A stretch of DNA of 64,000 nt from Hesseltinella vesiculosa (taxonomy: Eukaryota > Mucoromycota > Mucoromycetes > Mucorales > Cunninghamellaceae): positions 62,001-126,000 of the forward strand of contig MCGT01000051.1 of the NCBI GenBank assembly GCA_002104935.1. Direction: 5' to 3'. Below are positions 23,286-32,150 of the stretch, piece by piece. Under the pieces are notes generated by a model. It was not told the origin of the DNA and did no database searches. It was given only the letters and a program-made list of their open reading frames with translations. Every line of letters starts with the position of its first letter. Within the stretch, counting starts at the first letter, position 1. Position numbers and translations under genes: made by a program.

Positions 23286-24251
23286 TCATCCGGTCGAAGA
23301 GATCGTATGGCCGGCTTCGCGTGTCGCTTTCCTTCGCTTGGCAGAGCGCTGGCGAAGGGTGGCACAATGGTATCGATTCCACATGTCCTTTGGGTGGCGC
23401 TTGCTGGCCATGGTGTTCCTGACCTTGGTCATGTCACCGAGTTCATGATACAAGGAGACCAATCGGTCTTCCTCGCTCTGGGTCCAGGGGGAGCGGTCGT
23501 ACTGGGGATCCAGTTTATAGCGATAGTGCTGCGACAGGTGACGGGCGCTGCGGGGCGAGTTCATGGCTTGCTTGATCTTGAGAAAGTCCTTGTCGCCGAG
23601 GTGGGCAATGACTTTCAGCATCAGTTCATCTTCATGCTTTGAAAAGGTGCCTTTGACGGTTGGGACCAATTGCCAGCGGAAGCGCTCAAGACATTGTCGA
23701 GGCGTGCGGGAGCCCATGAGGGCAGAGATTTGTTCCCAGTTGCCACTACCACCAACGGTATCCATGATTTTGTCGAATTTGAGCTTTTCCTCGTCAGTCC
23801 AGCGGCCGCGATTGAAGCGAGGATTGATCGAGTGGAACCAATGGTTTCGGAGTAAAGGCAACGGACGAGGCTTTGGCATTTGCTGCTGGATGGCTACCCA
23901 GTCGATTTGATTTTCGTCAATGATCCCTTTGGTCAGTTCTGTTAGCTTGCTGATTTCGTCTTGTTCAAATGGACCGCGATAGAGGCTGTTGTCGAAGAGG
24001 AGTTTGCAGCGATTGAAGATGGTGACGACTGGGCGGGTGGGGAAATAAGTCTTGGTGATGTAAGAGTAGGCGGGCCCGTGTTCTTTGTAAGCCTTGAGCA
24101 GCAGATCGGTGTCTTCTTGCGTCCACTGAATGCGGGATCGGCCCTGATTGCCAATGTGTGCCAGTCTGGTTTCTGCGCTGATATATCGTTGCGCTTGGTA
24201 TCTACATTCTAGTCTACATGATGACAAGGCTGTGGCAAGCGACTTTAACAT
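23286..24251 (-). CDS. Multi-repeat Myb/SANT DNA-binding protein
   Basis: Single exon, 321 residues. At least four Myb-like repeats: RIQWTQEDTDLLLKAYKEHG (about 40-85), a diverged block with QIDWVAIQQQM, RGRWTDEEKLKFDKIMD with QCLERFRWQL (about 145-195), KGTFSKHEDELMLKVIAHLG with HYRYKL, and RSPWTQSEEDRLVSLYHELG with MWNRYHC. The first 30 residues (MLKSLATALSSCRLECRYQA) are rich in Leu, Ser, Ala and Arg and lack acids, like a mitochondrial presequence. Multi-Myb proteins are usually nuclear, so the target compartment is open. Ends in a basic tail (KRRKATR). Confidence 0.82.
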   Translation of the reverse strand: MLKSLATALSSCRLECRYQAQRYISAETRLAHIGNQGRSRIQWTQEDTDLLLKAYKEHGPAYSYITKTYFPTRPVVTIFNRCKLLFDNSLYRGPFEQDEISKLTELTKGIIDENQIDWVAIQQQMPKPRPLPLLRNHWFHSINPRFNRGRWTDEEKLKFDKIMDTVGGSGNWEQISALMGSRTPRQCLERFRWQLVPTVKGTFSKHEDELMLKVIAHLGDKDFLKIKQAMNSPRSARHLSQHYRYKLDPQYDRSPWTQSEEDRLVSLYHELGDMTKVRNTMASKRHPKDMWNRYHCATLRQRSAKRRKATREAGHTISSTG

Positions 24252-24533
24252 GTTTTCTTCTTCCAGATAAACAAAAAAATGAGAAAAAAGACCAGCTGCC
24301 GCGGGCCGAGGGATTTGCCTTTTTCATATGCGTTGGCCCCATTTTTTTTTTCTTTTCTTTTCTCTCCTTCTTTTTCTTCGTCACCTCTTCTTCTTTTTTC
24401 TAATTGACAGTAGACATTATTGTGTTTTTTTCTGAGAACATGTCCACTAGGTTAGTTTGTAACAGAGAGGATCAGATGGGCTCAGGCAGCTTATACCATC
24501 CATTTTTTTTTTTAATTTGAAATCAGCAAAACC

Positions 24534-25154
24534 ATGAACACGACACTCAACACCGTTTTATCGCAAGTCAAAGGTAAATGACACAGACAGCAAGACAATG
24601 ACTCACTTGGTTCTTCTGTCAGAAAACCCTTTGAATTGGGCCTTGCTTGCAGTGCTTGCCTATATAGCAAAGTCGTATGCTCAGTCGTCCCAGCCTGCTA
24701 AGCTGGAAGCTAAGCACCCGCCTGTGTTGCTGTTCAAAAACTACACCCCTGTCGACCTGTTACCTTTTGATGGCCTCAACAAAGAACACGATAACCGTAT
24801 CTTGATGGGCGTCAATGGCAGTGTATATGATGTGACCAAAGGCGCCAGTTTTTACGGTCCAGGTACAACCCACAGAGATCGGCAAATGGGAAAAAAAAAT
24901 CAGTGCTCACCAGATCACCCTTTTTTTTATATTATGTAGAGGGTCCTTACGCTAATTTTGCTGGTCATGATGCCTCTCGTGGGCTTGCCAAACATTCTTT
25001 TGATAAGGAAATGGTATGTGATCCCTACGGGCCTATCGACCGCTTGGAAGATCTCAATGCCGATGAATGGGACGCTTTACGTGAATGGGAGCAGCATTTT
25101 GCTACCAAATATTTACTGGTTGGCAAGTTGGTGGAAAACGAAGCTGAGCGATGA
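24534..25154 (+). CDS. Dap1/PGRMC-type haem-binding protein
   Basis: Membrane-associated progesterone receptor family; in fungi Dap1 binds haem and supports Erg11 and other P450s at the ER. Exons 24534-24573, 24623-24862 and 24940-25154 give 164 residues. One N-terminal membrane segment (NWALLAVLAYIAKSYA) precedes a cytochrome b5-like fold with [49 protein letters not shown]-type sequence, and DEWDALREWEQHFATKY near the end. The Tyr-rich haem site (FYGP, [8 protein letters not shown]) is intact. An alternative start at 24598 would skip the first intron and is less likely. Confidence 0.93.
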
Positions 25155-25386
25155 TGCTTTTGTTATGCCCTTAATTTGGTAAGTCAGGATGGCCAGAGGT
25201 AGTCATGTGCTCCCGCAGAGTTATAAAACGGTTGTCTCACTTTTTTTTTTTCACATTTTTCACAGTAGACCCTTTTCCTTCTCTCTTTCACTCCTTCACC
25301 CTTCTCTTTGTGTATCTCTGCTGTACCGACTCCTCTTATTTTCTTCTGCTTGCCTTGTATGTGAATAAACCCTATTGTTGTCAACG

Positions 25387-27317
25387 ATGACCGACGACTT
25401 GTTCCAGCCTCACACCTGTGCCTTGAATCGACTACCTGACGAACTTTTACTACAAATTCTAAAGCACCTGGCAGTCCAAGACCTTTTAAAATTAACTGGG
25501 GTAGGAAAATATCTTCTTTGGTATTTTATCAATCTGTCATGTACCCATTTGACTTTTTTTATGTTTCCAGATTTGCCGAAAATGGTATCACTTGGTCTAT
25601 GAAGGAAGTCTTTGGCAGACCATCGACAGTCAACCATTTTACAAAACCATTCCTGGCGACCAATTGATGAAAATGGGCGTTGCCGCCGGCCCATTCCTTA
25701 AAGTGGCCAATTTCAGGTGAGCCATAAAAAAAAAGGAATGACAACCCGTCTGGCGATGGGATCATTGGCGGGAAAAAAAAAAAGGAGGTGAGAGGAATGC
25801 ATGGCATTCATTCGTTTTATTTTTTTTCGGGGATCAGAGGTTGTGTTCAGCTGACAGGCTATATGCTGCGAGCATTATCAGACTATTGTCATCACGTGGA
25901 AGACTTGAATCTTCAAGACTGCCGAGGGTTATCAACGGCCAGCCTTGCTCGCTTCCTCAGCCGAGCCACCCGGATGCGATCCTTGAATCTGTCTGGCCTG
26001 GAAAGTGTCAAGGACACGACCCTTCATATCATTGGCCAATCACAACCACTGCTGACGCGGCTCAACGTGAGCTGGTGCCGCAACATCACAGGCCGTGGCA
26101 TCCAAGCCTTGGTGCAAATGGACGACTGGGATCAGGAGCTCGACATGGTTGCCGCCGTGCTGTCCGCCTCGACCCCTCTTCCTGGCCGAGGCTGTTGTCG
26201 TCTCCAAGTCTTGAAAATGAATGGCTGCGCCTTGGTCAACCAACATACCCTCATGACTCTGGCCATCTTCCTGCCCGACCTCCAACAACTGTCCTTGGCA
26301 GCCTGCTCTGGTATCCATGGCAACGTCTTTTCTGCCTTTTGCCAGGCCCTCTCCTCCGCTAAAGACCAACGACGGCGTCACTCCTTTGCCTCTTCCTCCA
26401 GTGCCGCGCGTCACTACCCCCGACATCACCAACCGTACTCCAAGAAAAAGCCCGCCTCCTCCATAGATCGTCCCTTGCACACCCTCTGGCTCGACAAATC
26501 CGCCGCATCCCTCTATACCTCTCTCCATACCGCCTTTGACAGCCTCCTGACCCACATCAACTTGTCCAATTGCACCCGCCTCAGCAACGCTGCCCTGCAA
26601 CAGTTGGTCGATTATTGCCCTGCCATCACACACCTGGAATTAGCAGGCTGTACTTATCTATCCGACGAGGCGTACATGCATTTGGCGCCCCGGCTACCCG
26701 CCCTGACCCACCTGGACATCGAAGGCAACGTCAGCATTACGAACCAGACCGTCCGGGCTCTGGCGAACCACACTGTTCATCTGCAACATGTGTGCTTGTC
26801 CAACTGCGTGCTTATCAACGACGAAGCTGTGCTCTACTTGGTCCTGCATGGCCAGTGTCGTCATGTGCTACAATCGCTGGAATTAGGCTTCACCGCCATC
26901 ACCGACCATTGCCTAGATACCATTGCCTCGGTCCTAGTTGACCAGCACCAACAACAGAAACAAAGCCTCGCCTCCGCTTTCTCGTCCTCGTCCTCCTTAC
27001 CGTTCCCCTCTGAACCTTCGCCCGATCCGACCCGCCGTGCCTCTACAGAAAGCGATGCCACCTTGATGCCGCCCATCGCTTTCCATCGTCCCCATCTCAC
27101 CCTGGAGGTGCTGGACTGTGCCCACGTCACCGAAGCCGGCGTCCGCAAAGCCCTGGCCAAAGCCGCACCCTTTCTCACCATCAAAAACTTTTATTCTTGG
27201 CGTGACGAGCAACGACAATTGCAGTCCTCGCCTTCCGAACCCACTCCTCGATGGCACTCGCCTACCCCCCGACCCAGGCATCATACGCGATCGCCGCAAA
27301 ACTGTATCATTCTTTGA
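25387..27317 (+). CDS. F-box/LRR protein with C-terminal CaaX box
   Basis: Substrate adaptor of an SCF ubiquitin ligase. Exons 25387-25500, 25571-25716 and 25838-27317 close in frame to 579 residues. F-box at about 12-55: LNRLPDELLLQILKHLAVQDLLKL then ICRKWYHLVYEGSLWQTID. At least nine AMN1/FBXL-type LRRs follow, for example LNLQDCRGLS, LNVSWCRNIT, LKMNGCALVN, INLSNCTRLS, LELAGCTYLS and LDCAHVTEAG. A Ser/Pro-rich insert lies at about 235-270 and another at about 455-480. The final residues are NCIIL before the stop, a CaaL prenylation motif as in animal FBXL2 (CVIL). That points to membrane anchoring by geranylgeranyl, which is inference. Confidence 0.92.
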
Positions 27318-27391
27318 TTTTTTTTTTTTTTTTTTTGCACAATAAAGGTGTGCTGGAGATCACCCTTTTTATTTACAGCCGAGTTGGTTTG

Positions 27392-28009
27392 TTATGGGTC
27401 ATGAGGATGAGTGTGTTGGCTGGAAGCATCCTTGACCCGTTGTAGGCTGTGCTGATTGCCATACTTCTTGGCATCCATTCTTGCGCGGCGCAAGTCTTCG
27501 GCGCTCTTTTCATGATGGGCATCCAAGGCTCTTATCCAGCGAGAAGCAAAGGGGGTATACATAAAATTGGTGGCTGCCAGAGTGACCATGACCCCAGACA
27601 GGATCAAAAACATAGTGAGATTGCTGGTGTAGCGAGTGTTCTGATGACTGGACCAAGGACCATCTTTGTAGGTCACGTTGTCGCCTGGCACATGGTCAGT
27701 GGGGGTCTTGCCCCCCGTTTTGGGGGTTCCCCAGGGCCCAGGAGCACCGTTGAACGGCGTCTCCCAACCTTCTCCAGTGTCTAGGTATCGCTGACGTTGA
27801 TAGGGGTTCTTCAAAAACTGGTAGGCCTCCAGAACTTGTTGGAATGCCTTGGCATTGCCTCCAGGTTTGGCATCAGGATGCAGTTGCTTGGCCAGAATGA
27901 GGTACTGCTGCTTAATGTCGGTGCTTGTGGCTGTTCTCTTGACATTCAAAATGTCAAATGGGCTCCGTCGTCTTGCGCTATTGCTATACCATCGATAAGA
28001 TCGCCACAT
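27392..28009 (-). CDS. J-domain protein, probably mitochondrial, one membrane pass
   Basis: Single exon, 205 residues. N-terminus MWRSYRWYSNSARRRSPFD resembles a mitochondrial targeting signal. The J domain spans about residues 17-80 with intact HPD in LAKQLHPDAKPG and FQQVLEAYQFLKNPYQRQRYLDTG. A membrane helix follows at about 133-152 (LTMFLILSGVMVTLAATNFM), then a charged tail. It should stimulate an Hsp70; the partner is unknown. Its stop codon faces the F-box gene stop codon, about 75 bp away. Confidence 0.87.
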   Translation of the reverse strand: MWRSYRWYSNSARRRSPFDILNVKRTATSTDIKQQYLILAKQLHPDAKPGGNAKAFQQVLEAYQFLKNPYQRQRYLDTGEGWETPFNGAPGPWGTPKTGGKTPTDHVPGDNVTYKDGPWSSHQNTRYTSNLTMFLILSGVMVTLAATNFMYTPFASRWIRALDAHHEKSAEDLRRARMDAKKYGNQHSLQRVKDASSQHTHPHDP

Positions 28010-28202
28010 GGTGATATAGAAAAAAGGCGTATTGAAACATTTTCACTCCACTATGGAAAAAAAGAAAATTCCGTTACCAATCAGAACTTGTGTAAAGTGT
28101 TGGCTAAAAACACCAATTACCGGATAAAAGCATTAAACGCGTTCTTGCCAGAGCAGACGGTAACCCTTTTTGCGGGGTTGCTTTGGTGAATAAAAATGAA
28201 AG
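28010..28202. promoter_or_regulatory. Short gap: J-protein 5' flank and Fanzor 3' flank
   Basis: Only 193 bp separate the J-protein start codon from the Fanzor-like stop codon. In TnpB/Fanzor loci the guide RNA is usually encoded at or past the 3' end of the nuclease gene, so this stretch and the last exon are where an omega RNA would lie; no structure can be proven by eye. GGTAACCCTTTTTGC at 28159-28173 resembles GGTAACACTCTTTGC at 31712-31726. Confidence 0.4.
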
Positions 28203-31200
28203 CTAAACGATAGGAGAGGTAGGAGGGCGTCGGCGTGGGCAAAAGGCCAGGGGGCGTTGCTTGTGTTGGAAAAAGTGTTGACCAATGGAGATCATGTTGC
28301 AAGCTGCCATGACATCCCGGTCAAAGATGGCCGCACAGGAGCTGCAGCGCAGAAGTCCATAAATCTTGCCCCCATTCATGACTGGGGTTTTGGTTGGGCC
28401 ATGGCAGACAGAGCAGAGCTGCATAAAGAAACAGAATGAGCCACTTCGTTGCGGTTGCCATGCCTTTTTTTTTCACCCACCTTGCTTGTTTTGAAGTCAT
28501 TCAGTGAGATAACAGCAAGCTTGCCCTGACGTTGTCGGTTTTCCAATTGGTCAAACACCAGGGAAGACGAGCCAGGAAGCTGCTTTTTGAGCGGGGCGGC
28601 GACCTTCCGGCCCTTGAGGCCATCACCAAAGAGTATTAATGGAACTCTTTCGCTGGGAAACCTTGTCACACCGTGACGAAGACGTGTGCTTGGCTTCATT
28701 TGCGGCGCAGGTCTACAACAAAAAATAAGCCCGCCTGGACCTCTTGAATACTACGACGACTTGCCTCTTTTCTTCCATTTCATTGATCAGATCAATGCGG
28801 TGGTCACGGTCCAGGTCGCGTTGGGTGCGCTTGGTATGTAATGTTGCTTCCCATAGATCCATCGTCCCATGCAATATCAAACCAGCACTGCATTTCAGCA
28901 AATCTTCGATCTTCGTTATTGCCATGTCCATTGCAGCAAGGTGTTTTCGCATCGCCTCCTTGGCCTTGCTGATCCTGATGGCCCTTTTCTTCCGAGCTTT
29001 CTTCTGACGCTTGCGCCGATTGCGGTGGGTACGCTTACGGTGACCGCGCACATTGCGCTGGGACTTGACATACTTCTTGGACAGGCCAGCAAGAACACTG
29101 GCAACGTATGCCACGCCCCGCTGACGCCCTCTGTAAGCATTGAAGCGGTCGATGGAGTGCTGGAGGCCATAAAAGTCGAAAAAGAGCGGGAGACGATCAA
29201 GCAGGTACTGGATTCGTGTGGCATATTCAGTGGGGCTGGTGGTTTGGTGGGAAGGGATGGCGGCTTCCATCTGATCGAATGGTATTTGCTGACCTCGGAA
29301 GAAGTATGTTGTGGAAACCTTGCGTCGTTCCAATTGTTGGATTCGTCGCTGCGTTCCACATTGCGAGCGGTATTCCTTTGCAGAAACTTTGATGACTCGG
29401 TAAGGCAGATGGTGAGACTGGGGGGTCGGGGTGGTAGGATCGGCATCGTCAATCATAGGCATAGAGAGATTTCCTTGTTCCATATCTGTGCTGCCAGTGG
29501 CGTTGTCAAAGTCCCTATGTTGATGTGCAGGCTGAGCAGTACGAATAGGACATGGGGTGTCGATAGCCATTTGTTCTTCGTCATTATCGTTATCGGGTTC
29601 ACCTTCACTTGCAGAGTCTTCGTCATCCCGGGTTTCAGGGAGCATAGAAAGTGGATAAGGTGTGCCATAGCTTCCGGTGACGATGGCACGGCGGCCTGGA
29701 TCGACGGCGACCATGTCGAAGCGTTCTACCAGTTCGGTATCCCAGTGGTCCAGGCTGGGCAGCTTCATCGTTGGGCGATGCGTGGTTGGCAAGCGAACAA
29801 ATTCAAAGCAGCACGAAACGCCATCACACCAAATGTGGCAAGCAAACAGTGGACGGTTGTATAGTATACCCTCAAGCATGTCCTGGACACTAGGTGAGAA
29901 GAAGAAGAAAAAAGTTGGAAGTTGTTCTTTTTTTTTTTTTTTTGGTGTCTGCAAAACTTGCCTCCCGAACCCAGGCTCGCCAAAGTTGAACTTCTCCATG
30001 TGGAACACCTTGAAAAACATGGGCAAGGCATGGATGAATGCGGCGTCGGGTACACCAGAGTTGTCGTTGTTTGTTTCAATGGCATCGCATTCGGCTAGAT
30101 ATTTGATCGTGTCGGGTAAGATGGGGATGAATCGGCGTCCAAAGTGAGGCTCAGGAAGGATGGTAAGCTTCGGGCATTTTTTAGGGTTGGCATTGGGCTG
30201 GCACTTGTATTGCTCGTAGTGCTTGTTGATGTTGATGTAGACAAGCAAGGCACTGCTGGGGTTTCGGGACAGGGTTGTCGACGTCAATTTGCCAACGTAG
30301 TGGGGTTTCAAGGCCAGTGTTTTCGCCTTCACACTGGCAATGGCCGCTTCTTCGGTAGACACACCAGGGACATTGCTTGTGGCCGATCCAGGTGTGACCC
30401 CTGATTGAGGATGGGAAGGTCTCTCTGCAAAGCTCGTGTAGATATCATCCACCTGCCGGTCAATGTGAGGGATCTGAAAGAGACAAAAAAAAAGTCAGAA
30501 CATATCCCTTGGTTCTTTTTTTTTTTTATAAAACCTATGCTGAGATCCGTGATGGCAAAGGAGAATCGAATAAATTTCTTGACCTTTTTCTCAAAGTCGA
30601 TCACCAAACAATTGGAGTAAGCTGTGGCAAGTGTTGACAAACATGGCCCAAAAGTACCTCCATGAAATTTATGCGGGTGGTGGAAATGAAGGCTGCGATC
30701 ATCAACAGGGATGAGAAGGGCTGCACTGTCGAGTGGGCTCAAGCCTTGGTGGTCGTTGGGGCTGTAGGTGATGTTCGGGTGGTCACGGACGAACTGGTTC
30801 CAGTGAGGCAGGAAGGTGGGAGGAAGGCTTCGTAGGACATGAGCGTTGGTAATCCCTGGTCGACGCGGGTTGCGGGGATAGACGAGTTGCGAGATGGACA
30901 GGAGACCGTTCTGGCTGATCATGATGCTTTTAAAGTCAGACGGGTGGGTGAGAGCGAAATGGTTGAGAAATAATTGGAGGCGGAAAAGGATGTTCTTGTT
31001 GCAGGCGCTGGTCGACTCTATGTTGCGCTTCAAAGCGAGCTTGAACGGTTGCCGGACGGCATCTTCAAAGCTTTTTTTTATCGTGTAGCGCTCACCACCT
31101 GGCATCATTTCGTTGATGTAATCCTTCTTGTTCATGCGATAGTAAGGACAGAGGCGGCTGGCAGACGAACAGTGTCCCATTTGGCCGCATGTGGCACACG

Positions 31201-31516
31201 GTCCCACAGCATCAGGATTTCGCTCATCTTCTTGGCGCTGCCGTCTCCCCTCGGCGCGATCGTTTTGTTCCTGTTGTTGGGCACGTCGTTGTGGCATGGG
31301 CCCAGTTTCCCGTCCTACGAAGATGGGTAAAGAAAAAGACATGATTGAAGTGATGGATGACTTACGTTTGCGATAGATTTTTGCTTGTGACCAAACAGTG
31401 TAGAATTGTTCGGTGGTCATCCAAGCTTGGCCCAACTGATCAGCCAACGCCCGGCGGAAATCTTCTTCAGGGATGTGGCACAGAGTTACGTAGACGGCTT
31501 GAAGAAGCGATTGCAT
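28203..31516 (-). CDS. Fanzor1-like RNA-guided nuclease (eukaryotic TnpB relative)
   Basis: Exons 31516-31366, 31314 to about 30584, 30473-29962, 29889-28765, 28712-28481 and 28418-28203; about 988 residues if the first uncertain donor is used. The N-terminal part has a CCHC zinc knuckle (CATCGQMGHCSSASRLC). The C-terminal part shows a RuvC-type split nuclease: RuvC-I VAVDPGRRAIVTG (Asp codon 29700-29702), a strongly basic helix region KRTHRNRRKRQKKARKKRA, LILFGDGLKGR, SLNDFKTSK, then a zinc ribbon (LCSVCHG and LRCSSCAAIF) and RuvC-III DRDVMAACNM (Asp codon 28314-28316). Fanzor proteins are guided DNA nucleases carried by transposons. Two introns use GCAAGT donors. Exon 2 to 3 phase is unresolved (see findings), so function is not certain. 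No transposase lies beside it. Confidence 0.85.
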
Positions 31517-32150
31517 CAGGGAAAGATAGAAATAAAGAAAAAGATAGAAGAGCCTAGATAAACAAACAAAAAAAAGAATCGCGTGTTGCGGATGATCAAA
31601 CCTTTGCCAATGCCAGCGAGAATGACCGCCAATCACATCCTTAGCCCTTTTTTTTACTACGTACCTTTCTTTTTGAAATATAAAATGAAGTAGCGTACCA
31701 TCAATGATAAAGGTAACACTCTTTGCCTATCTCTATTGCTCATTTTACCGTGCTTCTTAAATAAAAAAAAAATTCAGGCCCCAGAGTCATACTCAGTTAA
31801 ACAAAAATGCTCCAGATTGAAGAAATTGCGACTATCCATACCATTCTGTCTATTTCACGCACGCCTCTCCCTATGCCTTACCATGTTTGGTCTATAAATC
31901 CAAGGTGGTAAAAATAACATGCTTTGCAGAAAGATGCGACAAATTCTTTTCTGCAAAGCGGATCATGTTAGTGCGCTTAGTAGCGCATATGCAACTGGCT
32001 ATGTGATTGGTTGCACTGTATGGGCGGAGACACAAGATGAAATCCAGCCAATCAGTGTTGCTTTCCAGATAGAAAATGGCTTTTTTTTTTTTTTTTCATT
32101 TTTCATTCCCTCTCCTCTCTTTCTTACGATTCCCTTTTATTCATTCCAGC
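31517..32150. promoter_or_regulatory. Divergent 5' region of Fanzor-like and choline kinase genes
   Basis: About 630 bp without an ORF. Contains a perfect 12-base inverted repeat (31921-31932 with 31948-31959), a CCAAT-like GATTGG/CCAATC pair near 32005 and 32050, and a 16-base T run before the choline kinase start. No terminal inverted repeat of a transposon could be matched to the other side of the Fanzor gene. Confidence 0.5.
31921..31959. repeat. Perfect 12-bp inverted repeat
   Basis: GCTTTGCAGAAA (31921-31932) and TTTCTGCAAAGC (31948-31959), with a 15-base spacer. Could be a dimeric regulator site or a hairpin; function unknown. Confidence 0.75.

Noticed and set aside
28869..29864. 331-codon plus-strand ORF opposite the Fanzor-like gene
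   Set aside because: Shadow frame; the minus strand carries the RuvC and zinc ribbon motifs.
28010..32150. Terminal inverted repeats around the Fanzor-like gene
   Set aside because: I compared the flanks by eye and found no convincing inverted match; only the weak direct repeat reported above.
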